From positions 558,001 through 622,000 of the forward strand of contig NZ_QYUO01000003.1 in assembly GCF_003591035.1 (NCBI RefSeq): DNA of 64,000 nucleotides, in the 5' to 3' direction. The notes under the pieces are model-generated. The model saw only the letters and a program-made list of their open reading frames with translations, was not told the DNA's origin and did no database searches. The DNA is from Noviherbaspirillum saxi (GTDB lineage Bacteria > Pseudomonadota > Gammaproteobacteria > Burkholderiales > Burkholderiaceae_D). This document shows positions 9,000-17,614 of the stretch, one piece after another (the stretch's first letter is position 1; the number at the start of each line of letters is the position of its first letter). A program made the translations under genes and the position numbers.

Positions 9000-10418
9000 T
9001 TATATAATGCGGAAGTTATCTACCAGAACGCACCGCCTCAGGCGCACGAACGTCGCTGCGGACGTCACGCCTTCGCCGGTCGGAGTCGAGATGGTCATCG
9101 TGGTCCAGCCCTCCCCGCCGAACCCCAGCCCTGCGAGGCACGGTCCATTCTTCACGAAAATGCTGGTATTGATTTCGTTCGCCATGCGGTCCAGATTGTC
9201 GAGATCTCGGGAATGCATTGCGGCGGTATGCTTGCAGCCACCCTCCAGTGCCACCGCGATGTCGATCGCCTCGTCCGCATTGGCGGCGCGGATGACAGGG
9301 ATCACCGGCATCATCAATTCGGTGACGGCGAACGGATGGTCGCGCTCTGTTTCAACGAACAGCAGGCGGGTATCTTCCGGCACGGTCACGCCGATTGCGG
9401 CCGCGATCTTGGCAGCATCCCTACCCACCCATTTGCGGCTGACGGTGCCTTTGCCGTCGGCGCCGATATTCGACAACAGCACGTCCTGCAACTGGCGCGC
9501 CTGGGCAGCGGTCAGTTCGACCGCCTTGTGCTTCTTCATCTCGGCTTTAAGCTTGTCGCATACCTGGTCGACCACGACGATTTCCTTCTCGTCGACGCAG
9601 ATGATGTTGTTGTCGAATGACGCACCCCACACGATGTCACGTGCCGCACGCGGGATATCGGCCGTTTCGTCGACCACGACCGGGGGATTGCCGGCACCGG
9701 CCGCAATCAGGCGCTTGTCGGTGTGCTTGCGCGCTTCATGAATCACCGCTTCGCCGCCGGTGACCGTGAGCAGATTGATGCCTGGGTAGCGGAACAGGCG
9801 CTGTGCTGTCGCGATGTCCGGTTCGGCCACCGTGGTCAACAGATTGTCCGGCCCGCCCGCGGCGACGATCGCTGCATTCAGCAGGGTGATCGCGCGCTGC
9901 GATACTTTCTTGGCGGCGGGATGCGGTGCGAACACCACCGAATTACCGGCCGCAATCATGCTGATGGCGTTGTTGATGACAGTGGCCGCCGGATTGGTGG
10001 ACGGCGTCACGGAAGCGATGACTCCCCATGCGGCATTTTCGATCAGCGTCAGGCCGTGGTCGCCGGTCAGTGCGCGCGCTTGCAGGCACTCCACGCCAGG
10101 CGTCAGTTTCGCCTGCGCGATGTTCTTGGCGGTCTTGTCGTCCACGCGGCCCATGCCCGTTTCGGCGACCGCCATTTCGGCCAACTCCTTCGCGTATTGC
10201 TGGCCGGCTTTGCGCATCGCCTCAACCGCCGTAATTCGCTCCGAGACCTTGCGAATCGCACGGCGTGCGCGATCGGCTTCGACGACCGCATCGTCGAGAC
10301 TGGCAAACACGCCCTGCGCCAGCTTGCCGGACGAGTTTCCTGCGGCCGCCGGCACTTTGCCGCTTTCCTTGAGAACGGAGCGCACGATCCGCTCTATTTC
10401 TTTTGCATCGATATCCAC
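9000..10418 (-). CDS. eutE: EutE, CoA-acylating acetaldehyde dehydrogenase
   Basis: 472 residues. It oxidises acetaldehyde with NAD and CoA to acetyl-CoA inside the microcompartment. The first ~18 residues (MDIDAKEIERIVRSVLKE) form an amphipathic helix followed by a flexible AAAGNSSG linker, typical of a shell-targeting peptide. The catalytic region contains SFDNNIICVDEKEIVV, with the nucleophilic cysteine after FDNNII. The NAD-binding core is GVIASVTPSTNPAATVINN. It is flanked by eutN and eutA. Confidence 0.95.
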   Translation of the reverse strand: MDIDAKEIERIVRSVLKESGKVPAAAGNSSGKLAQGVFASLDDAVVEADRARRAIRKVSERITAVEAMRKAGQQYAKELAEMAVAETGMGRVDDKTAKNIAQAKLTPGVECLQARALTGDHGLTLIENAAWGVIASVTPSTNPAATVINNAISMIAAGNSVVFAPHPAAKKVSQRAITLLNAAIVAAGGPDNLLTTVAEPDIATAQRLFRYPGINLLTVTGGEAVIHEARKHTDKRLIAAGAGNPPVVVDETADIPRAARDIVWGASFDNNIICVDEKEIVVVDQVCDKLKAEMKKHKAVELTAAQARQLQDVLLSNIGADGKGTVSRKWVGRDAAKIAAAIGVTVPEDTRLLFVETERDHPFAVTELMMPVIPVIRAANADEAIDIAVALEGGCKHTAAMHSRDLDNLDRMANEINTSIFVKNGPCLAGLGFGGEGWTTMTISTPTGEGVTSAATFVRLRRCVLVDNFRII

Positions 10419-10462
10419 AATGTTTTCCTTTGTTTCCAGACAGTGCTTGATGCTTCATCCGA

Positions 10463-10747
10463 TCATTTGTGAAAGATGGCTTTGCCCTGGATCGTGACCT
10501 CGTCGACGATGCCGACAATGCTGAGGTCGATCGCGCCCTCCGCATTGGTTGCCAGACGAGCGGAACTTCCTTCCACCACCAGCACCCACTCGCCGTTGCC
10601 CGCCCCGATGGGGTCGGCCGCGACGTGTCGGTTACCGCACGGCTTGCCGTCGTTGTCGACGTAGTCGACAATCAACAACGGATCGCCGAACAGTGACTTG
10701 CACTTGACTGTCGATACGACCTGTCCTACAACAATCGCGAGCTTCAT
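10463..10747 (-). CDS. eutN: EutN, pentameric BMC vertex protein
   Basis: 94 residues, typical for the EutN/CcmL family (BMC-P), which forms pentamers capping the shell vertices. The N-terminus MKLAIVVGQVVSTVKCKSL and the block GAGNEWVLVVEGSSAR are diagnostic. It lies between eutM (71 bp) and eutE (44 bp). Confidence 0.95.
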   Translation of the reverse strand: MKLAIVVGQVVSTVKCKSLFGDPLLIVDYVDNDGKPCGNRHVAADPIGAGNGEWVLVVEGSSARLATNAEGAIDLSIVGIVDEVTIQGKAIFHK

Positions 10748-10818
10748 GCTGCCTCCTGACCTTGCATCGAAACGGTCTTGCCATGGCCTTGGCCGCGCTC
10801 AACCGCGACACCGACGGC

Positions 10819-11112
10819 TCAATCCTTGATGCCGCCGTCGGTCATCTTGATCGGGAAAATCGCTTCCAAATCGGCGTGGGGGCGCGGAATCACATGCACC
10901 GAAATCAGTTCGCCATATCGCTTGGCCGCCTCTGCACCGGCATCGGTTGCCGCCTTGCAAGCCGCCACGTCGCCGCGCACCATCGTGGTCACCAGTCCGC
11001 CGCCAATCTGCTTGTAGCCGACCAGCTTCACGCGCGCCGCCTTGACCATCGCATCAGATGCTTCGATCAACGCCACCAGACCCTTGGTCTCAATCATTCC
11101 CAGTGCTTCCAT
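10819..11112 (-). CDS. eutM: EutM, main hexameric BMC shell protein
   Basis: 97 residues with a single BMC domain: [40 protein letters not shown] and [11 protein letters not shown]. This is the canonical BMC-H hexamer that forms the facets of the compartment. The pore loop region reads GGG. It has an ATTTTCAAGGAGATTGTC-type ribosome binding site before the ATG at 11112. It lies between eutD and eutN. Confidence 0.96.
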   Translation of the reverse strand: MEALGMIETKGLVALIEASDAMVKAARVKLVGYKQIGGGLVTTMVRGDVAACKAATDAGAEAAKRYGELISVHVIPRPHADLEAIFPIKMTDGGIKD

Positions 11113-11140
11113 GACAATCTCCTTGAAAATTAATGCGTGC

Positions 11141-12223
11141 CTAGCCGGCGGTTGTTGCCGTTTTCAGCGCCTTGCTTCCCATGACGCCGGTACCTGCATT
11201 CCGGCCGTCATCCAAAGACATCTCGCGATGCCCTCCTTCACCACCAAAAGCCATCTTCATGGCCAACAGAGAAACCTCGACCATGTCCTGGGCACTGCAG
11301 CCGCGCGACAGATCGTGCATCGGCAAATCCAGTCCCTGGATCATCGGGCCGAGCGCAGAGAAACCACCCAGCCGTTCGGCGATCTTGTAGCCGATGTTTC
11401 CGGCTGCCAGCGACGGGAAGACGAATACGTTTGCACTGCCGGCAACCAGGCTACCCGGCACCTTGCGCGCCGCCACCGAGGGCACGAACGCCGCATCGAA
11501 TTGCAGTTCGCCATCCACCTTCAGGTCGGGGCGACGCTCGCGCACCATGCGTACCGCCTCCTGCACCACCGTGACCGATGGATGCTTGACGCTGCCGACA
11601 CTGGAAAAAGACAGCATCGCGATGCGCGCCTCGTCACCGGTGACGTTGCGGTAACTGTCTGCGGAACTGATGGCGATGTCTGCCAGCTGCTCCGTGGTTG
11701 GTTCCGGCACCACGCCGCAATCGGAAAAACCGAACACCCGCCCGTCTTCCGGCGAAATCATGAAAAACAGGCTGGAGACTGTCTTGATTCCTTCTGCCGC
11801 GCCGATTACCCGCAGCGCTGCTTTCAGCACCAACGATGTCGCCGACAAGTTTCCGGCCACGCAGCAATCGGTATCGCCGGCGCTCAGCATCATGGCGCCA
11901 TACCAGAGCGGATCCTTCAGTTGCTGACGTGCCTCCTCAAGCGATACGCCTTTCTTGGCGAGGCGCTGGTGCAGAGCGCCGGCATAGGCATCCAGACGCG
12001 ACGATGTAGCCGGATCGATGATCGGCACCGAGCCCAACGCGATGCCCTTGCCCAATGCAAGACTGTGAATCTCAAGCGGATTGCCCAGCAATACCGGGTG
12101 CATGCCGCCGCTTTCGGCAAGCGAGACAGCGGCGGAAATTGCACGTTCGTCCAGTGCATCGGGAAATACCACGTGCCGCGGTTGTTGGCGGCACCAGTCG
12201 GCGCAAGACTTGATGAGATTCAT
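11141..12223 (-). CDS. eutD: EutD, phosphate acetyltransferase
   Basis: About 360 residues from the ATG at 12223 ([28 protein letters not shown]). The open frame extends to 12451, but the extra 76 residues overlap eutQ and look like a shadow. It converts acetyl-CoA to acetyl phosphate and frees CoA inside the compartment. Family blocks are [35 protein letters not shown] and [18 protein letters not shown]. It starts 14 bp after eutQ and ends 28 bp before eutM. Confidence 0.95.
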   Translation of the reverse strand: MNLIKSCADWCRQQPRHVVFPDALDERAISAAVSLAESGGMHPVLLGNPLEIHSLALGKGIALGSVPIIDPATSSRLDAYAGALHQRLAKKGVSLEEARQQLKDPLWYGAMMLSAGDTDCCVAGNLSATSLVLKAALRVIGAAEGIKTVSSLFFMISPEDGRVFGFSDCGVVPEPTTEQLADIAISSADSYRNVTGDEARIAMLSFSSVGSVKHPSVTVVQEAVRMVRERRPDLKVDGELQFDAAFVPSVAARKVPGSLVAGSANVFVFPSLAAGNIGYKIAERLGGFSALGPMIQGLDLPMHDLSRGCSAQDMVEVSLLAMKMAFGGEGGHREMSLDDGRNAGTGVMGSKALKTATTAG

Positions 12224-12237
12224 GAGATCGGTTTCCG

Positions 12238-13011
12238 TTATTTGGCTTGCCAGTCGGCCGGATAGGTGACGTACAAGAATCGGGTGGATGTCGGCGTGCC
12301 GAACTCGATGACGGACCCCTTGGGAATGAACACCACATCGCCCGCGCGGCAAATCACTTCCTGTCCTTCGCAACGGATATGCAGTTCGCCTTCCAGCACG
12401 ACATCGATCTCGTCGTAACTCAGAGTCCAAGGGAAGAAGCACTCGCTCCATGCCATGAAGCCAGCCGCCATCGGGCTTCCATCGGCGGTATTCACCACAT
12501 CGGCGATGCCAATGCTGTCACCAGTCGATACCTCATCGAGCTTGCCGAAATGGATGGACTGGCCGTCCACGCGCTTGATGCCGCCCGCGGTTTTCTGAAA
12601 GGTGTAATGCGCTGTTTTCTCATTTGTCGGCTGCACGGCTTTTGCTGTCGCGCGACCTTCCTTCATGACCTTGTCGACCAGCTGCCCTACCACTGCCTCG
12701 GATACGATTCCCGGCGGTAGTTTGGCGAGCACCTGGGCACGTACTTTTGCATGAAGGTCGTCGTCCGTTGCCACTGCCAATGCCACGGCTGTCTTGTTAG
12801 CAGCACCGCCGTTCGAGACGGTCGACGCAATCGATGCGGTGTCCGCATGTGCAGGCGACGTGGGAACCGCATCAATAAATTCCACGCCCAGCCTGGCCGC
12901 GACCGTGAGTGCCTCCGGCGTCACGATGCTGGTCGTCCTTGACGCGGCGATCCTGGTGCGCCCGGCGGCGTGCTCGCTCCGAACGACTTGTGCAGAAATC
13001 AGATGCTTCAT
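12238..13011 (-). CDS. eutQ: EutQ, cupin-type acetate kinase / assembly factor
   Basis: 257 residues. The N-terminal ~140 residues are variable with a Thr/Ala-rich stretch. The C-terminal ~115 residues are a cupin: IHFGKLDEVSTG, ECFFPWTLSYDEIDVVLEGEL, AGDVVFIPKGSVIEFGTP. EutQ from enteric bacteria has acetate kinase activity and is needed for compartment assembly; that is family knowledge, not shown here. Its ATG overlaps the eutP stop by 4 bp. Confidence 0.94.
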   Translation of the reverse strand: MKHLISAQVVRSEHAAGRTRIAASRTTSIVTPEALTVAARLGVEFIDAVPTSPAHADTASIASTVSNGGAANKTAVALAVATDDDLHAKVRAQVLAKLPPGIVSEAVVGQLVDKVMKEGRATAKAVQPTNEKTAHYTFQKTAGGIKRVDGQSIHFGKLDEVSTGDSIGIADVVNTADGSPMAAGFMAWSECFFPWTLSYDEIDVVLEGELHIRCEGQEVICRAGDVVFIPKGSVIEFGTPTSTRFLYVTYPADWQAK

Positions 13012-13499
13012 GCTTTTTTCCTTTCGACGTCACCGCACGCATGCGGGCCATCGGATAATTCGCCAAACAGAAAGCGCTTCAGTGGGCCGACCGTTTCACG
13101 TACCCGGCTGGAGACCCGGAATATCGCGTCGTTCACGCCGTTTTCGCGCAGCAGCCGCTCCGCAAAATCGGGATCGCATTCCGGCATATCGATCTTGGTA
13201 ATGGCGCCAACCACCCGCTTTCCTCCATACACGCGCAACATGCCCGGCGGCAGACGGCAGGTCCGGTCGGTGCCGTCATGCACGTATACGATGGTGCCCA
13301 CATCCGATACGGTCTGAATCAATGCGTTGTACAGCCGTGGGTGGCTGAAAAATTCGCCGGGAGTATCCATTCCGCCGGTTTCGAAGACAACAGCCTGGGT
13401 CTTCAGCGCCGCTTCTTCCTTGTCGAACAAAACATTGAACAGGCTGCTCTTTCCGGCGCCTACCGCGCCTACCAGCACAAATGCATTCGAGCGGTCCAT
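13008..13499 (-). CDS. eutP: EutP, Ras-like P-loop NTPase / acetate kinase
   Basis: 163 residues. The P-loop GAVGAGKSSLFN is at residues ~12-23. A GTPase-like DTPGEF follows at ~45, and TKIDMPE resembles the NKxD base-recognition motif with T in place of N. EutP is reported as an acetate kinase with EutQ. The polar C-terminal tail GPHACGDVERKKA is longer than usual. It starts 1 bp after eutS and overlaps eutQ. Confidence 0.94.
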   Translation of the reverse strand: MDRSNAFVLVGAVGAGKSSLFNVLFDKEEAALKTQAVVFETGGMDTPGEFFSHPRLYNALIQTVSDVGTIVYVHDGTDRTCRLPPGMLRVYGGKRVVGAITKIDMPECDPDFAERLLRENGVNDAIFRVSSRVRETVGPLKRFLFGELSDGPHACGDVERKKA

Positions 13500-13500
13500 G

Positions 13501-13857
13501 TCATGTCCTTGTCATCGTGCAGATCGAGTATGAAAGCTGGCTTCCCAGCACCATGAGTACCTGTGCGAGCGACTCCTCGACGGCGCCCACCGAGCCGTAA
13601 ATCACCAACGCGCCACTGAAGCGGTCGAGAAAGCCGATCTTCACTTCCGCTGCCTTGGTTGCGATATCGCCGGCGATCATCGCTGTCTCGCCTGGCGTCA
13701 AGGTCATGATCCCGAGCGCATCCGTGCCCGGCACACCCACCTTGCCGCTCAATTCTGCGGTGGGATGGGCAATCAAATGCGCCAGCGTGACCTGCTTGCC
13801 AGGAACAAATTCCTGGATCACGCGTTCCTTGGTCACGGCATTCATTTCAGTAGACAT
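13501..13857 (-). CDS. eutS: EutS, hexameric BMC shell protein
   Basis: 118 residues, first shell gene of the operon. It has the permuted BMC domain of EutS/Pdu[21 protein letters not shown] followed by [20 protein letters not shown]. EutS hexamers are bent and may sit at facet edges. The start ATG at 13857 has a GGAG ribosome binding site inside a 19-bp tandem duplication, so there are two such sites in a row. Confidence 0.95.
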   Translation of the reverse strand: MSTEMNAVTKERVIQEFVPGKQVTLAHLIAHPTAELSGKVGVPGTDALGIMTLTPGETAMIAGDIATKAAEVKIGFLDRFSGALVIYGSVGAVEESLAQVLMVLGSQLSYSICTMTRT

Positions 13858-13859
13858 GG

Positions 13860-13897
13860 ATCAGCTCCATCATCAAATATCAGCTCCATCATCAAAT
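13860..13897 (-). repeat. Tandem 19-bp duplication of the eutS ribosome binding region
   Basis: The plus-strand unit atcagctccatcatcaaat occurs twice in a row (13860-13878, 13879-13897). On the coding strand each unit contains GATGGAGCTGAT, so eutS has a proximal Shine-Dalgarno and an identical second one 19 bp further upstream. Confidence 0.9.
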
Positions 13898-13916
13898 GAG
13901 ATTACGAGGCGAATAC

Positions 13917-15332
13917 CTACGCCAGCTCCTCGCTGGGCTCGAACACTTCATTCTGCGGTGGCGTTTCGCGCTGGCTCCGGGTCAACCGGAAATACACATA
14001 GCCAAGCATCAGGACACCGGCAAAGATCGCGGCTATCAGCGGATTGAAGTAGATCATCGTGCCCATGCAAACCAGCGCGCCGAACAATGCAAAGGCCGGG
14101 AAATACGGGTAAAACGGCGCCTGGAAAGAGCGCTCCATGCCGGGCTCGGCGCGGCGCAACTTGAACAGGGCGAGCATGCTGACGATGTACATCAGAATCG
14201 CGCCGAACACCGCCATCGTTACGATGTTCGCGGTCAGGGTCTGGCCGCCGATCTTGATCATCTCGTCGCTGAAGATGGCTGCGATACCGATTACGCCGCC
14301 GGCAAGAATGGCGCGATGCGGTGTCTTGAAGCGCGGATGCACCTTGGCGAAGTAATGCGGCAGATACCCTGAGCGAGCCAGTGCAAAGATCTGCCGCGAG
14401 TAGCCGAGGATGATGCCGTGGAAGGATGCGATCAGACCGAACAGTCCGAGCCAGACCAGCATATGCAACCAGCCGCTGTTGTCGCCTACAATGAACTTCA
14501 TCGCCTTCGGCAAGGGATCGTTGATATTGGCAAGCGTCGTCCAGTCGCCCGAACCACCTGCAAAAACCATGACGCCGATGGCCAGCACCAGCAAGGTGAG
14601 AATGCCGGTGACATACGCGATGGGAATTGAACGCTTCGGATCCTTTGCTTCTTCAGCCGCCATCGCGACGCCTTCGATCGCCAGGAAGAACCAGATCGCA
14701 AACGGAATCGCCGCGAATATGCCGGGGATGGCGCCGAGGCTGAACACATCCTGCCCGGACCAGCCGCCTTTGGTGAAATTGGCTATCGAGAAGCCCGGCG
14801 CCACGACACCCATGAATACCATCAGCTCAAAGATCGCGATCACCGTTACCACCAGCTCGAATGTCGCCGCGATCGCGACGCCGATGATGTTGAGACCCAT
14901 GAACAAAAGATAGGCGCCCAGTGCTGCATGCTTGGGATCGAGCGAGGGGAATTGCACATTCAGGTAAGCACCGATGGCTAGCGCGATGGCAGGCGGTGCA
15001 AATACGAATTCGACCAGCGTCGCAGCACCCGCGATATAGCCGCCGGTCGGACCAAACGCCCGTCTGGCATAGGCAAAAGGGCCGCCTGCGTGCGGGATGG
15101 AAGTTGTCAGCTCGGTGAAACTGAAAATGAAAGTCGTATACATCGCCGCGACAAACAACGACGTGATTACGAAGCCAAGCGTACCTGCAGCAGCCCAGCC
15201 GTAGCTCCAGCCGAAATATTCGCCGGAGATCACCAGGCCGACAGCGATTCCCCAAAGCTGCAGCGTGGAGAGCGTCTGCTTCAGCTCATACCTCTCGGCT
15301 TTATCTTCATGGCTTCCATGCTGCTTATTCAT
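13917..15332 (-). CDS. eat: Eat, ethanolamine permease (APC superfamily)
   Basis: 471 residues with about 12 hydrophobic segments. The N-terminal LWGIAVGLVISGEYFGWSYG is the conserved first helix with the unwound Gly region of APC transporters. Further blocks are SIPHAGGPFAYARRAFGP and AIWFFLAIEGVAMAAEE. It matches the Eat-type ethanolamine permease found in proteobacteria rather than EutH. It is the first gene of the operon, so uptake and breakdown are probably co-transcribed. The start has GAGGGG 5 bp upstream. That start region is also found at 18545-18560, upstream of an unrelated gene. Confidence 0.93.
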   Translation of the reverse strand: MNKQHGSHEDKAERYELKQTLSTLQLWGIAVGLVISGEYFGWSYGWAAAGTLGFVITSLFVAAMYTTFIFSFTELTTSIPHAGGPFAYARRAFGPTGGYIAGAATLVEFVFAPPAIALAIGAYLNVQFPSLDPKHAALGAYLLFMGLNIIGVAIAATFELVVTVIAIFELMVFMGVVAPGFSIANFTKGGWSGQDVFSLGAIPGIFAAIPFAIWFFLAIEGVAMAAEEAKDPKRSIPIAYVTGILTLLVLAIGVMVFAGGSGDWTTLANINDPLPKAMKFIVGDNSGWLHMLVWLGLFGLIASFHGIILGYSRQIFALARSGYLPHYFAKVHPRFKTPHRAILAGGVIGIAAIFSDEMIKIGGQTLTANIVTMAVFGAILMYIVSMLALFKLRRAEPGMERSFQAPFYPYFPAFALFGALVCMGTMIYFNPLIAAIFAGVLMLGYVYFRLTRSQRETPPQNEVFEPSEELA

Positions 15333-15535
15333 TGTGTCCCCTCATAAAAGCATTAATCAATCTTTGCGCTCGTATGAAGTATTGCCTTAGCGAAGCCGGT
15401 GCGATATCGGAATCTGGCAAACCAATATCAAGAATTGGCAAAGTTGCGGTCCGCTGCGTCAGAGTGCAGTCAAAGGAATGCGGGCAGCCAGGGGAACGAG
15501 AGAGAAGCTTGCACCGTCACGTCGCCGGGATCGAC

Positions 15536-16033
15536 TTAAGGGAGCCTTGCGCCTGCGCAAGTGCACCCATGCCAATGGCACCAAAAAAAATCGCACGCGG
15601 TCAGGCGTGCGATAAAATCGGAGGCGAATTGGCTTAAATGGCGAAAACCCCATGACATGGCGACTTCAGTCACTTGGCCTAACTGACACTTGAAAAATAA
15701 TTCACGTCTTACCGCATTGAGCCGCACGGTGCGCAGGAAATTCAATGGGGACATGCCGACCACCTCCTCGAAACAATATTGAAGGGTTCGTCGACTGACC
15801 TGGTTGGTGGATTCCAGGAATAGCTGCGTCTTGGTCAGCCATAGTTCAGTGATTTTTCCTGAAAATACGCCTGCTGAAAATTGGTCGTACTCTTGATTCC
15901 AGCGACTGAGGTTGCGGGCATGGTCGTCCGCATCGGAGGCCGTCGCTACGCGCAATTCATGGTGGTGTTGTACCGCGCGTGCGGCGATGCCGGTATGATC
16001 GGGACGGATGCTGATGTTGATGTCATGTGTCAT
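15536..16033 (-). pseudogene. eutR remnant with in-frame internal deletion and lost C-terminus
   Basis: Starts MTHDINISIRPDHTGIAARA, identical to the intact eutR at 19033-20076. After ELWLTKTQLFLESTNQ it jumps to VSRRTLQYCFEEVVGMSPLN. This is a 549-bp (183-codon) in-frame deletion removing most of the sensory domain. After LSQFASD a second, 277-bp deletion removes the end of the AraC domain and fuses the frame to terminator sequence. One recognition helix and part of the second helix-turn-helix remain. It is most likely non-functional, though a short DNA-binding fragment cannot be excluded. Confidence 0.85.
15583..15613 (-). terminator. Rho-independent terminator, duplicated copy
   Basis: Perfect 9-bp stem atcgcacgc / gcgtgcgat with loop ggtcag. 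On the minus strand it is followed by eight T. In this arm it is fused directly to the truncated eutR reading frame, which now reads through the hairpin. It lies between the eutR remnant and eat. Confidence 0.85.
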
Positions 16034-16202
16034 TGGATACCCCGGTTTCCCTGCAGATGCCCGCAGAACAATCTCCGATTCCTCTTGCGCCACCGGCATC
16101 GTTAAGCGCATGCGGTGAACTGTATCAACTGAAATACACGGCGTCTTTCCCACCTGGCTGCGTTGCTCGTGATTGCATTAGTCGCTATGCGGGCTTTCCA
16201 CC

Positions 16203-16406
16203 CTAGAGCGGTTTTCCTCCGCACGTACGGGGCCAATCTCGGGCCTGCGAGGCTCGTCGTACCATTCGTACGACTGGTGTAGCAGGGAATTCGGGCTGCA
16301 TGCAGCCCGCCTGCGGAACGGCAAAGGCTTACAAGCCTTTGCGCGCCCTGCAAGGGCTTCTCGACCCGACCTTGTCTCCCGTACATGCGGAGGAAAACCG
16401 CTCTAG
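16203..16406. mobile_element. MITE-like palindromic element with terminal inverted repeats and five internal hairpins
   Basis: A 204-bp unit bounded by perfect 20-bp inverted repeats (16203-16222 and 16387-16406), extendable to ~30 bp with two mismatches. Between them, in order, are perfect palindromes or hairpins at 16243-16253, 16256-16274 (7-bp stem), 16292-16309 (18-bp palindrome), 16321-16342 (10-bp stem, 2-nt loop) and 16345-16357. No transposase frame is inside. It lies just downstream of the phnD remnant. Confidence 0.75.
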
Positions 16407-16456
16407 TCAGGTAAAAAAATCCGGCGACTTCTTCTCTGTTGATGCAGCAACACCGG

Positions 16457-17161
16457 CTAGAAGCGCCCTCGATCGAGCTTCAGCATCGCGCCCAGTCTGC
16501 CGAAGCGCGCCGTCACCTCCTCGAAGCGCTTCTGGCGCTGTTCGGGGGTCAGCTTTTCATTTTGCCAACTGCTGTGAAGCGCATTGAACCGTTCGATGTC
16601 GGCGATCGGATGAAGCTGCGCATTGTTGGATGCCTTGAACCCGGACAAGCCGAGGATATTGTTCAAGACTTTCATTTCGTTGACGTTATTTTCTTTGCCG
16701 TATCCGATGAAAAAATCCTGAATCTTCGCTTTAAGTGCCTTCGGCAAATCCGCGCGATACAGCAGTGGGTCATGAGGAACCAGCGGCGATTCCCAAAACA
16801 CCCTGATTTTCTCGAACTGTTCAGGCATCTCTTGCTTGAAGCGCTCAAGGTCTTCCGTATTGTTTGTCGTAACATCCACTTCGCCACTTGCCACGGCGAG
16901 GAAATTACGTTTATGACTTCCCGATACAACGCTCTTGAAAATTTGCTCAGGCGTGGCTTTGTTTTTGGCAAAGGCGTAATAACCGGGAACAAGGAAACTG
17001 GAAGTCGAATTGGCATCGCCGTTGCTGAAGCTGTAGATACCGCGATTCAGCAGGACATCGTCCAGCTTATTGATAGGCTTTTTGGCAGATGTGATCAACA
17101 CGGATTTATAACCACGGGAGCCGTCGAGCTTCACCATCTGCGAAAAAAGCGGAGCGAGTTC
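16457..17161 (-). pseudogene. phnD remnant (phosphonate ABC transporter binding protein), 5' truncated
   Basis: About 235 residues with clear homology to PhnD/phosphite-type binding proteins: YKSVLITSAKKPINKLDDV, GIYSFSNGDANSTSSFLVPG, VDVTTNNTEDLERF and FWESPLVPHDPLLYRADLP. Homology begins at ELAPLFSQMV (about 17161). Upstream the frame continues only into a hairpin-rich repeat that replaces the signal peptide and N-terminal lobe. Without these it cannot be exported or fold normally. It lies between two palindromic elements. Confidence 0.8.
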
Positions 17162-17195
17162 TGCGGGCCCCCGCCGGAGTCGAGCAGCGCAGGTT

Positions 17196-17310
17196 GCCCG
17201 TAGCGAAGCGAAGGGACCCGGACAGTCGGGTCGCCTTTCTTTTGGGTACTTTTCTTTGGCGACGCAAAGAAAAGTGCCTGCAAGCCGGGGCGAGACCCGG
17301 CTTGCAGGCA
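17196..17310. repeat. Triple-hairpin intergenic repeat
   Basis: Contains three perfect stem-loops in a row: 17215-17232 (6-bp stem), 17248-17275 (11-bp stem around ctttg..caaag) and 17275-17310 (15-bp stem, 6-nt loop). Its translated shadow (AGTFLCVAKEKYPKERRP) is of a kind often seen in spurious proteins from dispersed repeats in Burkholderiales and gamma-proteobacteria. It sits exactly where phnD is truncated. Confidence 0.75.
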
Positions 17311-17398
17311 AACCACTGCCGCTCAAATCACCCGAGCGAATTGACTTCCCACCGCGAACCCGGAAGCGCCGCTGCCCCTTGCCCACTAAACTAGCCCC

Positions 17399-17593
17399 AT
17401 GATTCGCTGGATGCTCGTGATTTTCCCGGCGCTGATCCTGATCAGCTGGTTCACACCCCTGCTGCACAAGCTCGGCTTCGGGGAACTGCCGGGCGACCTG
17501 CGCTTCAAACTGTTCGACCGGGAGTGGTTCATCCCGCTGACCACCACCATCGTGCTGAGCCTGGTGGCCAGCCTGGTCAGCAAGCTGATCTGA
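17399..17593 (+). CDS. DUF2905 small membrane protein
   Basis: 64 residues, two hydrophobic helices (MLVIFPALILISWFTPLL and FIPLTTTIVLSLVASLVSKL) joined by GFGELPGDLRFKLFDREW. This loop with LPGDLR is characteristic of the DUF2905 family, small inner-membrane proteins of unknown function. It is convergent with the secreted HxT protein on the minus strand, 22 bp away, and has no obvious link to ethanolamine genes. Confidence 0.85.
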   Translation: MIRWMLVIFPALILISWFTPLLHKLGFGELPGDLRFKLFDREWFIPLTTTIVLSLVASLVSKLI

Positions 17594-17614
17594 TGGCGGG
17601 AGGACAGAAGATGC

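Larger units (their letters stand above)
15336..16070. repeat. Long repeat arm A: eat leader, terminator and deleted eutR copy
   Basis: Nearly identical to arm B (18545-20117), except that A lacks two blocks present in B: 18834-19110 (277 bp) and 19294-19842 (549 bp). The similarity ends around 16070 just upstream of the eutR start. It shows a past duplication of the eutR-to-eat control region. Confidence 0.9.

Noticed and set aside
12224..12451. N-terminal extension of eutD
   Set aside because: It overlaps eutQ. The family start is at 12223 and the extension is Arg-rich shadow.
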